Assembly: GCA_016194905.1 (NCBI GenBank)
Contig: JACQAP010000019.1
Coordinates: 371,291-435,290, forward strand
Length of the DNA stretch: 64,000 nt
Reading direction: 5' to 3'
Source of the DNA: Betaproteobacteria bacterium
GTDB lineage: Bacteria > Pseudomonadota > Gammaproteobacteria > Burkholderiales > JACQAP01
The notes beneath the pieces are model-generated. The model did no database searches. It was not told the DNA's origin and worked only from the letters and a program-made list of their open reading frames with translations. This document shows, piece by piece, positions 52,946 through 64,000 of the stretch. Each line of letters begins with the position of its first letter. The stretch's first letter is position 1. The position numbers and the translations under genes were made by a program.

Positions 52946-55176
52946 TCATGCGGCGAGCTTGGAGATGTCCGCGATGCGATTCATTTCCCGGCGCAGATCG
53001 GCTAGCAGCGCGAGGCGATTCTGGCGCACGGCGCTGTCGTCCACCATGACCATCACGGAATCGAAGAAAGCATCTACCGGAGCTTTCAGAACTGCAAATG
53101 TTTTCAGGTATCCGGTGTAGTCACCTTTCTGCAGCAGCGGCATTGCCTGACCGGAAGCGTGCTTTAGCGCGTCGAAGAGGTCGTGCTCGGCCTTTTCCTT
53201 CCCGGCGACCGGAGATTGACGGAACGTCTCCCCTTTGGCCTCGGCTTGCTTGAGGATATTGGCCACGCGCTTGTTTGCTGCGGCAAGGCTCTCTGCTTCC
53301 GGCAGGCCGGCGAAAGCGCGGACAGCCGCCAGGTGTTTGGGTACGTCCGCAAGTAAGTCAGGGCGAAGCGATACGACCGCGTCAATCTCTTGAGGGGTAA
53401 AGCCTTGGTCACGAAGCAGGCTCTTGAGTCGCTCGTAAACAAAGTCCGCCAGTTTCGAAATTGCGTCTTCAGATGGCCGAAAGGTCTCCGGGGCAATGAA
53501 GCGCAGTGGGAATGCCTGCGTAACCTCTACCCTGGATATTCTCTGTTCGCGTTCAGCATCACGGAACTTTGCCAACTGACTCGCGCTGTACGCAGTCACG
53601 GCATGCTCGATCAACCCATTCAGTCCAACACGAAGATCCTTCTCGATGACAATGCGAATCACGCCAAGCGCATGTCGGCGCAGTGCGAACGGATCCTTAT
53701 CTCCGGTTGGCAACTGACCGATTCCGAACAGCCCGATCAGAGTGTCTAATTTGTCCGCCAATGCGATCACCAACCCGACATCATTGCGCGGCAGTTCATC
53801 TCCAGCGAAGCGCGGTTTGTAGTGATCTTCTATTGCAGTGGCGACGCGCGCGTCCTCGCCGTCCGCGAGCGCATAGTAACGACCCATGATGCCTTGGAGT
53901 TCCGGAAATTCGCCGACCATATTCGTAAGAAGATCTGCTTTCGCAAGATGTGCGGCGCGGTCGGCGAGTTCTGGGTCTGATCCGATATCTTGCGCAATGG
54001 CCCTGGCTATCATGCGCAAACTGTTAACACGATTAAGCTGACTTCCAATTTCCCTGTGGTACACGACAGAAGCGAGTCCCGCCACCCGATCTACCAGCTT
54101 CGTTTTCTTGTCAGTCTCGAAGAAAAAACGCGCGTCCGCGAGCCGCGGCCTGACCACACGCTGATTGCCCTCGACAATGTTCTTCGAGTTGGCGAGCCGC
54201 ATGTTGGAGACGATGAGGAAGTTGTTGGTCAGCTTGCCGTTCGCATCGAACAGAGGGAAATACTTCTGGTTCTGGCGCATCGTGAGGATCAGGCATTCCT
54301 GCGGAACGCCGAGAAATTCTTCTTCGAACTCGCCGATATATACCGAGGGGTATTCGACCAGGGCGGTGACCTCGTCGAGCAGCGGCTTGTAATCGGCATC
54401 GGGGCCGAGGGAAGACTTGAGCGCTTCGGCTTTTTCGAAGAGTTGCCTGGCAACTTCGGTCCTGCGTTTGTCGAAATCGGCAATGACCCGACCTTCGTTC
54501 TCGAGCCTGGCTTCGTATTCATCCGCGCGGACGAGCGAAATATCCTTCATGCCCTGGAAGCGATGGCCATGTGTAACACATCCGGCTTCGAGGCCGAGCG
54601 TCGCTACGGCGAGCACCTTGTCGCCATGCATTGCGACCAGTCCGTGGGCCGGACGGACGAACTTCACCGTCGTTGCGCCGTCGGCAAGCTGATAGCTCAT
54701 CACTTTGAGGATCGGCAGCTTCGCGATCGTGTCCTCGATCGATTTGGACAATGCCTGCTCGAGCGATTGCCCCACAGCCACGGTGCGCAGATAGACGCTG
54801 TAGGCCTTGCCGTCCGGCTTGATCGCCAGCGAATCCGTGCCGACTTTGGAATTGAGTGGCACATCGGCGAGTTTTTCACGGCCCATGCCCGCCAGCTTCT
54901 TGCGCAACGCATCGCTCCAGCTTCCGTCCTCCTTGCGCGAAATGGCGACCGGCATGAGTTTTTGTTCGACAGGGCAGTCGTATCCCTTGGGCAGGACGGA
55001 TGAGATGTAAACCGCCAGGCGGCGCGGCGTGGCGAAAGCTTTCGACTTGGAAGTGGCGTCCAAGAGTCCGCTGCTCTTCAGACCCTCGACTATGCCTCCT
55101 GCAAAAGCGTCGCCCAGGCGCTTCAGCGCTTTCGGCGGCAGTTCTTCGGTGAACAATTCGACCAGAAGGTTGGCGC

Positions 55177-55180
<4 letters not shown>
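52946..55180 (-). CDS. glyS: Glycine--tRNA ligase beta subunit
   Basis: A 744-residue subunit of the alpha2-beta2 glycyl-tRNA synthetase. It opens [23 protein letters not shown], the family's own start. Later blocks are [68 protein letters not shown] and [20 protein letters not shown]. The C-terminal half holds the tRNA-binding region. It overlaps glyQ by 4 bases. Some C-terminal stretches are lower in GC than the rest of the gene. Confidence 0.96.
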
Positions 55181-56127
<947 letters not shown>

Positions 56128-56218
56128 CAATGAATTCTGCAAAAAATTCAGGACTTGAGCGTCCCGAAGGAAAGTCTGAATTGTACTCAAAACCGCCTGC
56201 TTTAACGAGGATGAAGCA

Positions 56219-56695
56219 ATGATGTTCCGACTGCTCGCACTGGTGTTCGCCCTGTGGTTACCCGCTGTCGCCGCGTCCGGGGATTCCTCCGCGCCATGGG
56301 GACAGGCGAAGACCGTGGAGAAAATCTACAGCAAGCAGAAAGTGGTGTACGACGTGTCGGTCAAGACCGTCGCGCAACTCGAAAACGTGCTGGATCGGGC
56401 CAGCTATCTTTCCGCGCTGAACGATGCCGATCCCTTCGACAGCAAGATCGTCATCGTGCTGCACGGGGACGAGATCGGTTTTTTTGCGACCCGGAATTAC
56501 GCGAAGTACAAGGATCTGATGCTGCGCGCGCAAAGTCTTACAGTAGGCGGCATCATCGACATCCGCATGTGCAAGGTGGCCGCGCGCCGCCGCGGTTTCG
56601 AGCCGCCGGACATTCACGGTTTCGTCACCATGGTGCCGATGGCGGATGCGGAAATCATCGACCTGCAGAAGCAGGGCTTCGCCTACATGCAGTGA
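56219..56695 (+). CDS. Secreted DsrE/DsrF-like protein
   Basis: A 158-residue protein with a signal peptide ([17 protein letters not shown]). The mature part fits the DsrE-like fold: [42 protein letters not shown], and a Cys in [13 protein letters not shown] at the expected active position. DsrE proteins carry sulfur; periplasmic relatives are less understood. Solitary, convergent with lnt. Confidence 0.75.
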   Translation: MMFRLLALVFALWLPAVAASGDSSAPWGQAKTVEKIYSKQKVVYDVSVKTVAQLENVLDRASYLSALNDADPFDSKIVIVLHGDEIGFFATRNYAKYKDLMLRAQSLTVGGIIDIRMCKVAARRRGFEPPDIHGFVTMVPMADAEIIDLQKQGFAYMQ

Positions 56696-56716
56696 CCGGA
56701 CGAGGACGGCGCCCGC

Positions 56717-58288
56717 TCAGCGGGCGCGCACAACCCGGGCGGCGATCGGCGGGATCAGGAGCATTGCCAGCGCCAGCAAGAGGAACCCGGCATTGCCGAA
56801 TACGATGTAAGGCGTGCTGCCCTGATAGCCACGCACTTCGCCACTGACCGTCGTCGTGGTGAATTCGGGAGCGGAGGCGACAATCCGCCCACGAGGATCG
56901 ATGATCGCCGTTACGCCGGTGTTGGTCGCGCGCAGCATCGGACGGCCGGTTTCCAGCGCCCGCATCTGCGCGATCTGCAGGTGCTGCCGCGACGCTATCG
57001 TATCGCCCCACCAGGCGTCGTTGGTGAAGTTCGCCAGCATCGTGGCTTCCGGCAACTGACGGATGATTTCCTCACCGAACGCGTCTTCGTAGCAGATGTT
57101 TACCGCGACTTTCTGCCCGGCCACCTGCATCGGTTTCTGCACTTGCGCCCCGGGCGAAAAATCCGACATCGGGATGTGCAGCAGATTCATGATCCAGCCG
57201 AGGACCGGCCGCAGCGGAAAATAGTCGCCGAACGGAACCAGGTGGTGCTTGCGGTAGGTCTGCGCCGGTCCTGTCCCGATGCTCATGACGCTGTTGTAAT
57301 AGTTTCCGGACGGGTCGAGTTCCGGAACGCCGTACAACATGTCTCCGCTGTTCCGGACGGCCCGGTCGGCGAGCGCCTTCAAATAGTCGGGCGGAATGTC
57401 GACATTGAGCATCGGCAGCGCGGTTTCAGGCAACACGATCAGTTTGCCGGGTGCGGAGCGCGCAAGTTCCAGATAGGTTTCCAGCGTGGTCAGTGCGCGC
57501 TCGGGCCGCCATTTCAATTCCTGTGGAATATCTCCCTGCAGCAGAGTCACGCTGGTCGGCTCGCCTGGCACGGGTTGTGTCCATTGATGGGTCTTCAGAG
57601 CGCCGCCCGCGATTACGAATATGCCGGCAACGCAAATGCCCGCAATAAAACCGGAAGACTGCTTGCCCGGTTCTGACGCAGAGCGACGACGGAAGAAGCC
57701 ATCGATGGCGCTGGCTGCGGCACCGGCAACCGCCGCGGTGATCAGGGATACGCCGTAGACGCCCAGCAAGGGCGCATAGCCCGCGAGCGGGCTCGAGGGA
57801 ACCTGCGAGTAGCCGATGGCGAGCCACGGAAAGCCGGAAAACATCCAGCTGCGCACCCATTCCGCAGCGGCCCACAGCGCGGGAAACAGCAGCATCAACC
57901 TGACCGGCGTGTTCGCGCGCGGGCGCAGCAGGATTGCGCAGACCAGCGCCGGATAACATGCCAGGATAAGACAGAACAGCAGGGTGAAAAATGCCGCGAC
58001 GGGCATCGCCATGCCGCCGTAAACATGCAGGCTTACGTAAACCCAGCTCACGCCCGCGAGAAACAGTCCCGCGCCGAAAGCGAAGCCGACCGCTGCAGCC
58101 GCTCTGAACGTATGGCATCGCAGCGAGATCAACAGCAGCGCCGCCAGCGTGACGGGAGGGATGCAGTAGAACTGAAAGGGCGCGAAGCCGAGTACGGCCG
58201 TCGCGCCGAGCGCGAAGGGCGCGAGGAAAAGGCGAAGGAAAGTCAACAGACGGCCCGGACGGATGGCTGCGAAAAACTCAGGCCGCAC
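56717..58288 (-). CDS. lnt: Apolipoprotein N-acyltransferase
   Basis: A 523-residue inner-membrane enzyme that adds the third acyl chain to lipoproteins. It has about seven N-terminal membrane spans and a C-terminal nitrilase domain. The catalytic Glu is in IVLPETALPML and the Cys in VAVNICYEDAFGEE, and NDAWWGDTIASRQHLQIAQMRALETGRP is typical. It overlaps corC by 11 bases and is last in the miaB–phoH–ybeY–corC–lnt unit. Confidence 0.95.
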   Translation of the reverse strand: MRPEFFAAIRPGRLLTFLRLFLAPFALGATAVLGFAPFQFYCIPPVTLAALLLISLRCHTFRAAAAVGFAFGAGLFLAGVSWVYVSLHVYGGMAMPVAAFFTLLFCLILACYPALVCAILLRPRANTPVRLMLLFPALWAAAEWVRSWMFSGFPWLAIGYSQVPSSPLAGYAPLLGVYGVSLITAAVAGAAASAIDGFFRRRSASEPGKQSSGFIAGICVAGIFVIAGGALKTHQWTQPVPGEPTSVTLLQGDIPQELKWRPERALTTLETYLELARSAPGKLIVLPETALPMLNVDIPPDYLKALADRAVRNSGDMLYGVPELDPSGNYYNSVMSIGTGPAQTYRKHHLVPFGDYFPLRPVLGWIMNLLHIPMSDFSPGAQVQKPMQVAGQKVAVNICYEDAFGEEIIRQLPEATMLANFTNDAWWGDTIASRQHLQIAQMRALETGRPMLRATNTGVTAIIDPRGRIVASAPEFTTTTVSGEVRGYQGSTPYIVFGNAGFLLLALAMLLIPPIAARVVRAR

Positions 58289-59114
58289 TCTCCGTCCTGA
58301 CTTTCTCGACCAGCAGCGCGTGCAACCTGCGGCTGTCGGCGCGCACGACTTTGATGTTCAGGTCGCCGATGCGGAACTGTTCGCCGCGCTTGGGCAGCCT
58401 GCCGAGGTGGGAAAGCACCAGCCCGCCGACGGTATCGAAATCCTCGTCGCTGAAATCGGTGCCGAAGGTCCTGTTGAAGTCGTCGATCTCCGTTTGTGCC
58501 TTGACGCGGAACTGGCCGTTGCGGTCGAGGATGATATTCGCCTCGGTCTCGTCGAAGTCGAATTCGTCCTCGATTTCGCCGACGATCTGCTCGAGCACGT
58601 CCTCGATCGTGACCAGGCCGGCGACGCCGCCATATTCGTCCACCACGATCGCAATGTGGTTGTGGTTGCTGCGGAAATCCTTGAGCAGGACGTTCAGACG
58701 CTTCGACTCGGGGATGAACACCGCCGGCCGCAGCCTGTCCCGCACATTGAATTCTTCGCCCGCGTAATAGCTCAGCAAATCCTTGGCGAGCAGAATGCCG
58801 ATGACGTCATCCTTGTTTTCGCCGATGACGGGGAAACGCGAATGGCCGGTTTCGATGACCCACGGAATGAATTTTTCCGGCGTGTTGCCGATGTCGATCA
58901 CATCCATCTGCGCGCGCGGAATCATGATGTCGCGCGCCTGCATCTCGGAAACCTGCATGACGCCTTCGATCATTGCCAGCGCGTCGGCATCCAGCAGATT
59001 GCGTTCGTAGGAACGCTGCAGTAACTCGATCAGTTGCTCGCGATCTTCCGGCTCGCGCATCAGCAGCGCGCCCAGCCGTTCGAGCAGTGATGGTTTATGC
59101 GGTTCGTCTTCCAT
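58278..59114 (-). CDS. corC: HlyC/CorC family CBS-domain protein
   Basis: A 278-residue cytoplasmic protein. Two CBS domains (AMIEGVMQVSEMQARDIMIPRAQMDVID and ESKRLNVLLKDFRSNHNHIAIVVDEYGGVAGLVTIEDVLEQIVGEIEDEFD) are followed by a CorC/HlyC C-terminal domain (GGLVLSHLGRLPKRGEQF). It lacks the membrane DUF21 part, as in YbeX. Linked to magnesium or cobalt efflux and ribosome quality control by family. Confidence 0.92.
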   Translation of the reverse strand: MEDEPHKPSLLERLGALLMREPEDREQLIELLQRSYERNLLDADALAMIEGVMQVSEMQARDIMIPRAQMDVIDIGNTPEKFIPWVIETGHSRFPVIGENKDDVIGILLAKDLLSYYAGEEFNVRDRLRPAVFIPESKRLNVLLKDFRSNHNHIAIVVDEYGGVAGLVTIEDVLEQIVGEIEDEFDFDETEANIILDRNGQFRVKAQTEIDDFNRTFGTDFSDEDFDTVGGLVLSHLGRLPKRGEQFRIGDLNIKVVRADSRRLHALLVEKVRTESAA

Positions 59115-59123
59115 GAATTAAAA

Positions 59124-59212
59124 GGGCGTAAACGATGAACAGTTAACAGTGAACCGCGAAATCGCAACGCCGCCAGGTTTTCACCGTTCGCTGTTCGCTA
59201 TTCACCGCTCAC
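59124..59212. repeat. Heptamer-unit palindrome between corC and ybeY
   Basis: The left arm 59124-59155 has units CGTAAAC GATGAAC AGTTAAC AGTGAACC; the right arm 59176-59212 reads in reverse complement GTGAGC GGTGAAT AGCGAAC AGCGAAC GGTGAAAACC. Both arms consist of seven-base units close to GGTGAAC. The right arm ends next to the ybeY stop, so it forms part of that gene's 3' boundary. The element matches the unit type of the repeat at 52850. Confidence 0.65.
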
Positions 59213-59692
59213 TCAAGTCTTGTAGGGATCAGCATACCCGAGCTTTGCGACAATTTCTGCCTCCCGCGTTTCCATCACCCTGGCATCGTCGTTGTTTTCG
59301 TGGTCGTATCCCTGCAGATGCAGCATGCCGTGCACGACCAGATGCGCGTAGTGGGCTTCGATCGGCTTGTGCTGCGCGCGCGCCTCTTTCGCGATCACCG
59401 GTGCGCACAGAACGATGTCGCCGGACAGCGGCTCGATGTCGGGGTAGGCGAACGTCAAAACGTTGGTTGCATAATCCTTGCCGCGAAAATCGCGATTAAG
59501 GGCCCGGCCTTCCCTGCCGCCGACCAGCCTGAGCGTGATTTCCGCGCCGGTCAGCAAGGCCGCTTTCGCCCAGGACCTTAACCGCTGCCGCGACGGCAGG
59601 CGGTCGTTCGCAATTCCATACTGAACCGAAAGGGTGAGTACGGGCGGCGGCTTGCTCACGAGTTTGCGGTCTGCGCGCGACAATCGGATCAA
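59213..59692 (-). CDS. ybeY: Endoribonuclease YbeY
   Basis: A 159-residue metal-dependent RNase. The zinc motif [11 protein letters not shown] is in the C-terminal third, and [21 protein letters not shown] is the conserved block before it. It matures 16S rRNA and supports ribosome quality control. It overlaps phoH by 4 bases. Classical order is phoH–ybeY–corC. Confidence 0.95.
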   Translation of the reverse strand: MIRLSRADRKLVSKPPPVLTLSVQYGIANDRLPSRQRLRSWAKAALLTGAEITLRLVGGREGRALNRDFRGKDYATNVLTFAYPDIEPLSGDIVLCAPVIAKEARAQHKPIEAHYAHLVVHGMLHLQGYDHENNDDARVMETREAEIVAKLGYADPYKT

Positions 59693-60642
59693 TCTGCCTG
59701 ACGGATTTGGTGCTGTTCATAGGCCTGGACGATGCGCTGGACCAGCGGGTGACGGACTACATCGTCGGCAAGAAACTGGGTGAAGGCGATGCCGCGTACC
59801 TCTCCGAGGATCATGGCGGCTTCCACCAGGCCGCTTTTCTGGCTTTTCGCCAGATCGATCTGGGTCACGTCGCCGGTCACGACTGCCCGGCTGCCGAAGC
59901 CTATGCGCGTAAGAAACATCTTCATCTGTTCGGGCGTGGTGTTCTGCGCCTCGTCGAGAATGACGAAGGAATGGTTCAGCGTGCGGCCGCGCATGAACGC
60001 CAGAGGCGCAATTTCGATCGCGCCGCGCTCGAACAGTTTGCCGACTTTCTCGAAGCCCATCAGGTCGTAGAGCGCGTCGTAGAGCGGTCGCAGGTAAGGG
60101 TCGACTTTCTGCGCCAGATCCCCCGGCAGAAACCCGAGCCGCTCACCGGCTTCGACTGCCGGACGCACGAGCACGATGCGTTTCACCGCGTCGCGTTCGA
60201 AAGCATCGACGGCACAGGCGACGGCGAGGTAAGTCTTGCCGGTGCCCGCCGGGCCGATGCCGAAGGTAATGTCGTGTTCCCGGATCTGCCGGATGTACTG
60301 CACCTGTCGCGGTGTGCGGCCATGCAGATCGCGACGCCGTGTTTGCAGCACCAGTGCGTCGTTGCCAGAAGCCCGGGCGGCGGCGCCGGAGATTTCAATC
60401 AATCCGAGCTGGATTTCCTCCAGGCTCACGTTGCGGCCGGCTTGTTGATAGAAGCGCTGCAATGCTTCAGCCGCCAGCTGTGCCGGATCCGGCGCGCCGG
60501 AAATACTGAAATGTTCGCCCCGTCGCGCAATCGATACGTCCAATGCGCTCTCTATCTGCTTGAGGTTTTCGTCCAAGGCGCCGCACAAATTGGCGAGGCG
60601 CTGGTTGTCGACCGGAGTAAAAGAAAGTTCCAGGGGATTCAA
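59689..60642 (-). CDS. phoH: PhoH-like ATPase (YbeZ)
   Basis: A 317-residue PhoH-family ATPase. Walker A is [11 protein letters not shown] near residue 142 and Walker B is [28 protein letters not shown] and [18 protein letters not shown] are further family blocks. N-terminal helical part ends in [15 protein letters not shown]. It may work with YbeY in RNA processing. It overlaps miaB by 4 bases. Confidence 0.95.
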   Translation of the reverse strand: MNPLELSFTPVDNQRLANLCGALDENLKQIESALDVSIARRGEHFSISGAPDPAQLAAEALQRFYQQAGRNVSLEEIQLGLIEISGAAARASGNDALVLQTRRRDLHGRTPRQVQYIRQIREHDITFGIGPAGTGKTYLAVACAVDAFERDAVKRIVLVRPAVEAGERLGFLPGDLAQKVDPYLRPLYDALYDLMGFEKVGKLFERGAIEIAPLAFMRGRTLNHSFVILDEAQNTTPEQMKMFLTRIGFGSRAVVTGDVTQIDLAKSQKSGLVEAAMILGEVRGIAFTQFLADDVVRHPLVQRIVQAYEQHQIRQAD

Positions 60643-61973
60643 ACGGATTCTGTCAGCCGCGCTTCGCCACGCAACGTATGCGCCAACGCGGCAGTAATGT
60701 GCACGTCGATCAGATTGCCGATCAGACGGCTGGATCCGGAGAAGTTCACGACACGATTGTTGCTGGTGCGGCCGGCCAGTTCCCGGGGATTCTTGCGCGA
60801 AGCCCCTTCGATCAGAATGCGTTCGACGCTGCCGACCATGCGCTCGCTAATGGCCTTCGCGCTCGCGCCGAGCGCCGCCTGCAACCGCGCCAGCCGCGCC
60901 TGCTTGGTTACCAGCGGCACCTGCTCGGCGAAGTCCGCCGCCGGTGTGCCAGGGCGCGGGCTGTACATGAAACTATAGCTGTCGTCGAAGCCGACATCTT
61001 CGACCAGTTTCATGGTTTGCTCGAAGTCCTGTTCCGTCTCTCCCGGGAAACCGACGATGAAATCCGTTGCAATCGATACGCCCGGCCGTGCTGCGCGCAG
61101 TCGCCGGATGATGGACTTGTATTCCAGCGAGGTGTAGCCGCGCTTCATCGCCGACAGTATCCGGTCGGACCCCGATTGCACGGGAAGATGGACATGATCG
61201 ACCAGTTGCGGCAGGCGCCGGTACGAGTCGATCAGGCGCTGGGTGAACTCCCGCGGGTGCGACGTCGTATACCGCAGCCGCTCGATGCCGGGCATCTCCG
61301 CGAGATACTCCAGCAGCAGTGCGAAATCCGCGGTCTCGCCGTCGCTCATCGTGCCACGATAGGCGTTCACGTTCTGACCCAACAGCGTGATTTCCTTCAC
61401 GCCCTGGTCCGCGAGGCCCGCGATTTCCGTGAGCACATCGTCGAATGGCCGGGAGACTTCCTCGCCCCTGGTGTAGGGCACGACGCAAAAACTGCAATAT
61501 TTGCTGCATCCTTCCATGATCGAGACGAAGGCGGTGCAGCCTTCGACTTTCGCCGGAGGCAGGGCATCGAACTTCTCGATTTCGGGAAAGGAGATATCGA
61601 CCTGCGACCGGCCGCTGCGCCGCCGCGCTTCGATCAACTGCGGCAAGCGGTGCAGGGTCTGCGGACCGAACACCACATCGACGTAAGGTGCGCGGTCGAC
61701 GATGACCGCTCCCTCCTGGCTGGCTACGCAGCCGCCGACGCCGATGATGAGATCCGGCCGCGCCCGCTTCAACGGACGCAGGCGACCAAGCGCGTGAAAC
61801 ACGCGCTCCTGTGCGTTTTCGCGCACCGAGCAGGTATTGAACAGGATGACATCGGCCTCGGCTGGGTCGTCGGTCTTTTCGAATGCTTCGGACGCATTCA
61901 GCACGTCAGCCATCTTGTCCGAGTCGTACTCGTTCATTTGGCAGCCGTAGGTGCGAATGTAGAGCTTTTTCAT
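60639..61973 (-). CDS. miaB: tRNA-2-methylthio-N6-dimethylallyladenosine synthase
   Basis: A 444-residue radical-SAM methylthiotransferase. The N-terminal UPF0004 domain begins [25 protein letters not shown] with three Cys ligands (YGCQMN, NTCSVRE, GGCVASQ). The radical SAM cluster is [15 protein letters not shown], and a TRAM domain closes the protein. It modifies A37 of certain tRNAs. It heads the downstream phoH–ybeY–corC–lnt unit. Confidence 0.97.
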   Translation of the reverse strand: MKKLYIRTYGCQMNEYDSDKMADVLNASEAFEKTDDPAEADVILFNTCSVRENAQERVFHALGRLRPLKRARPDLIIGVGGCVASQEGAVIVDRAPYVDVVFGPQTLHRLPQLIEARRRSGRSQVDISFPEIEKFDALPPAKVEGCTAFVSIMEGCSKYCSFCVVPYTRGEEVSRPFDDVLTEIAGLADQGVKEITLLGQNVNAYRGTMSDGETADFALLLEYLAEMPGIERLRYTTSHPREFTQRLIDSYRRLPQLVDHVHLPVQSGSDRILSAMKRGYTSLEYKSIIRRLRAARPGVSIATDFIVGFPGETEQDFEQTMKLVEDVGFDDSYSFMYSPRPGTPAADFAEQVPLVTKQARLARLQAALGASAKAISERMVGSVERILIEGASRKNPRELAGRTSNNRVVNFSGSSRLIGNLIDVHITAALAHTLRGEARLTESV

Positions 61974-61982
61974 GCAGCGCGA

Positions 61983-62306
61983 TTATCTGGACAACGGGAG
62001 CCTTGCGGCTTCTTCGCCGGTCAGCAACCATATTCTGGAAAGGTCGCCGCTCGTGTCGAGAATGTACATGACCGGCGCTGTCTGTACCTGCAGCGATGCC
62101 GGCATGATGATCAGATTCTGCTGGTTGAAGATGCGGCTGCCCGGTGACAGCCTGTAAACATTGTCTCCGATTTTCATCGACGGGTATTCGTAAGCTTTCA
62201 GGTCGCCACGCTTCGCCTGTTCCGGGAAAGTGCGTTCGGCAAGGGCCTGAGTTGCACCAGCCAGGACAAGAATGGCGGCGAAGCAGGCGAACTGAATTTT
62301 TCTCAT
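61983..62306 (-). CDS. Small secreted protein of unknown function upstream of miaB
   Basis: A 107-residue protein starting at MRKIQFACFAAILVLAGATQALA, a signal peptide. The mature part contains NVYRLSPGSRIFNQQNLIIMPASLQVQTAPVMYILDTSGDLSRIWLLTGEEA, which I recall from unnamed betaproteobacterial proteins next to miaB. No enzymatic motif is visible. It ends 9 bases before miaB starts, so it may share the message. Function unknown. Confidence 0.7.
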   Translation of the reverse strand: MRKIQFACFAAILVLAGATQALAERTFPEQAKRGDLKAYEYPSMKIGDNVYRLSPGSRIFNQQNLIIMPASLQVQTAPVMYILDTSGDLSRIWLLTGEEAARLPLSR

Positions 62307-62394
62307 GGACGTCACTCCGGAATACGCCGGCGGCTTGACGACGTCGGGCCGAACGAATGCTGGAAAGTGGTTGCACGCATTGTATCGCGCCGAC

Positions 62395-62427
62395 AAAAAA
62401 GAGGGTTTGCATTGCCGCAAATCCCTC
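62395..62427 (-). terminator. Rho-independent terminator of tRNA-Met
   Basis: A 10-bp stem (GAGGGTTTGC at 62401-62410 with GCAAATCCCTC at 62417-62427, one bulged T) with a 6-base loop. On the minus strand it is followed by six T (62395-62400). It lies 22 bases past the tRNA's 3' end. It separates tRNA transcription from the miaB operon. Confidence 0.85.
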
Positions 62428-62449
62428 TTCTCTTCTGCCCGCGTTTGCG

Positions 62450-62526
62450 TGGTGGTGATAGGTGGACTTGAACCACCGACCCCAGCATTATGAGTGCTGT
62501 GCTCTAACCAACTGAGCTATATCACC
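62450..62526 (-). tRNA. tRNA-Met (CAT), elongator type
   Basis: 77 bases with encoded CCA. The acceptor stem GGTGATA pairs with TATCACC; the anticodon stem-loop is CAGCA-CTCATAA-TGCTG with anticodon CAT; the T-arm reads GGTGG-TTCAAGT-CCACC. The D-arm AGCTCAGTTGGTTAGAGC and the acceptor's first pair (G-C) favour elongator Met over initiator. Close in layout to the E. coli elongator tRNA. Its own terminator follows. Confidence 0.95.
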
Positions 62527-62624
62527 GGAAGCTTGAATGTTCGTTCCTTGCGAGACTTTCCGCACCCCTGCAACAGGGTGCGGAAGATTACTGACGACCC
62601 CCCGCATTGTCAAGGCAGAGCCTC

Positions 62625-63987
62625 TTCCAATGGCATAGGAGGCTGAAACGGGGTCCGTATTTCCAACGGCATAGGAGGCTGAAATAAGGATTTTGGATCG
62701 ATCATCTACCGATGGTGATCGATATGAACGAATCAAGGCTCGAGACGATCGAGCAAATCGCAAGGTACCGCCGACGTCGCCTTCTCGATTCCTACCGATG
62801 AATCCACTCTTCGCGCCTTTGTTACATCCGTGATCAGGCGATTGCGCTATTTCAGGTTAGCCAAGGGTCAGCGCGGGATTCTGTTTGCGTACATGCGGCG
62901 CTTGACGGGGTATTCGCGACAGCATCTATCCAGACTGATCGCGCAATATCGCGACACCCAGTCTCTCAAGCCGTTGGATCGGGCCAGCCGCACCAGCTTT
63001 GCCCGCCAATATGGCCCCGCGGACGTGGTGTTACTGGCGCAGACCGACAGCCTGCACGATACGCTCTCGGGCCCGGCGACCAAGGTGTTGTTGATCCGGG
63101 CCTTTGAGCATTTCGGCGATCACCGCTTTGCCCAGTTGTCTCAGATCTCGGTCTCGCATCTCTACAACCTGCGCAGAGCCGAGCTCTATCGAAAGCAGCG
63201 CGTGGCCTGGCAACGCACCCGACCATCGCCGGTGGCCATTGGCATTCGTAAAATGCCGGCCCCGCAGGGATTGCCCGGCTATATTCGCATTGATACCGTG
63301 CACCAGGGCGATCAGGACGGGATGAAGGGTGTCTACCCTATCAACGCCGTCGATATCGTCACCCAGTGGGAACTGGTGGCCTCGGTGGAACGCATTAGCG
63401 AAGCCTATCTGCTGCCCGTGATCGCACTGCTGCTCGACGGCTTCCCGTTCGACATTCGCGGCTTCCACTCGGGCTCAGGATCCGAGTACGTCAACCACGA
63501 AATCGCCAAACTTCTGGAGAAACTGCGCGTCGAATTCACCAAGTCGCGCCCGCGCCAAACCAACGATAACGCGCTAGCCGAATGCAAGAACGGCGCCGTC
63601 ATCCGCAAGCTCATGGGATACAGCCACATCCCGCAAAAACATGCGACGGCCATCAATCGCTTCTATACCGAAACACTCAATTCCTACCTCAATTTCCACC
63701 GCCCTTGTTACTTCGCAGTGGACAAAATCGACGCCAAGGGAAAGATCCGAAAAACCTATCCGCGCGACCAGATCATGATGCCCTGGGAGCGACTGAAATC
63801 CATCCCGGATTACCAGACTTACCTCAAACCCGGCATCACTTCCCCGGCGCTCGAACACCAAGCCAACACCATGAGCGATAATGAAGCCGCAAAACAAGTC
63901 CAGCAGGCTCGAAAACTACTGTTCCAGTCCATAAACCGTCGATCCAAATCCGCCGCCTGACCTCGACAGTTTCAGCCTCATCTTACG
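62625..63987 (+). mobile_element. Degenerate insertion sequence (DDE transposase)
   Basis: The left end has two copies of TTCCAAxGGCATAGGAGGCTG (62625 and 62661) running into AAA. The right end (63969-63987) carries the inverted GTTTCAGCCTCATCTTACG, so GAGGCTGAAAC is shared by both ends. About 1.36 kb lies between, with one transposase frame. The exact ends and target duplication cannot be fixed because the window stops 13 bases further on. Confidence 0.75.
62724..63960 (+). pseudogene. Frameshifted transposase with altered DDE site
   Basis: A start at 62724 gives MNESRLETIEQIA, the family's N-terminus, then the frame is lost near 62763. The rest continues in another frame from GTADVAFSIPTDES (62764) through a long open reading frame to 63960 (376 codons from a GTG at 62830). 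Catalytic residues: first Asp in IRIDTVHQ is present; the second should be DNGSE but reads GSGSEYVN; Glu in NDNALAECKNG is present. The lost frame and lost Asp suggest an inactive element. Its relatives are rve-fold transposases. Confidence 0.75.
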
Positions 63988-64000
63988 ATTAGAAAATACT

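Noticed and set aside
53200..54170. Lower-GC stretch in the C-terminal half of glyS as a sign of recombination
   Set aside because: The difference, estimated by eye on a few lines, is modest and the reading frame is intact; insufficient for a transfer claim.

Overview
The window reads as the chromosome of a high-GC betaproteobacterium with a methylotrophic streak. Several gene orders point that way: gshB–EIIA(man-type)–ptsH–ptsI, holA–proA, porin–glnK–amtB, miaB–phoH–ybeY–corC–lnt, glyQ–glyS–gmhB–plsC and lptM–lysA. Most genes are housekeeping and densely packed, with many 4-base stop/start overlaps. No rRNA, CRISPR array or prophage was seen.

The most interesting block is about 15.5–26.3 kb: mgdA-mgdB-mgdC-mgdD, gmaS, mgsA-mgsB-mgsC, an XRE-cupin regulator and a GNAT acetyltransferase, all on the plus strand. 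The four mgd genes look like heterotetrameric sarcosine oxidase (SoxBDAG). Their position next to a gamma-glutamylmethylamide synthetase and a three-part glutamate-synthase-like enzyme marks the complete N-methylglutamate (NMG) pathway of methylamine oxidation. Methylamine is ligated to glutamate (GmaS), converted to N-methylglutamate (MgsABC) and oxidised to glutamate plus a C1 unit (MgdABCD). Directly downstream and convergent is porin–glnK–amtB behind a good sigma-54 type promoter, an uptake and nitrogen-sensing unit for ammonium and probably methylammonium.

Layout. 0–6.3 kb: class III CoA-transferase, di-haem oxidoreductase, FmdB zinc ribbon, an amidohydrolase with an internal Tat motif, an orphan OpuAC-type binding protein and a MarR regulator. 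6.3–15.4 kb: GST, NudC, a lipoyl-domain dihydrolipoyl dehydrogenase, ProA, HolA, the nitrogen-type PTS phosphorelay and GshB. 29.6–45.2 kb, plus strand: UbiK, ComM, MetH with a terminator in its leader, two paralogous secreted gluzincin-like peptidases around a DUF2214 membrane protein, an amidase, MgtE, and MsrP/MsrQ.

45.4–47.8 kb is a 2.3-kb unit bounded by 41-bp perfect inverted repeats. It carries a Tat-exported isochorismatase-fold hydrolase and a divergent LysR regulator, and lies beside a remnant of an alanine dehydrogenase gene. 47.8–62.5 kb, mostly minus strand: EamA transporter, DUF1178, lptM–lysA, YgjP-type hydrolase, plsC, gmhB, glyQS, a secreted DsrE-like protein, lnt, corC, ybeY, phoH, miaB and tRNA-Met. 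The right edge holds an IS whose transposase is frameshifted and has lost a catalytic Asp.

A recurring structural theme is four large imperfect palindromes whose arms are built from tandem 7- or 9-base units. They sit in the gaps mgsB/mgsC, msrP/msrQ, gmhB/glyS and corC/ybeY.
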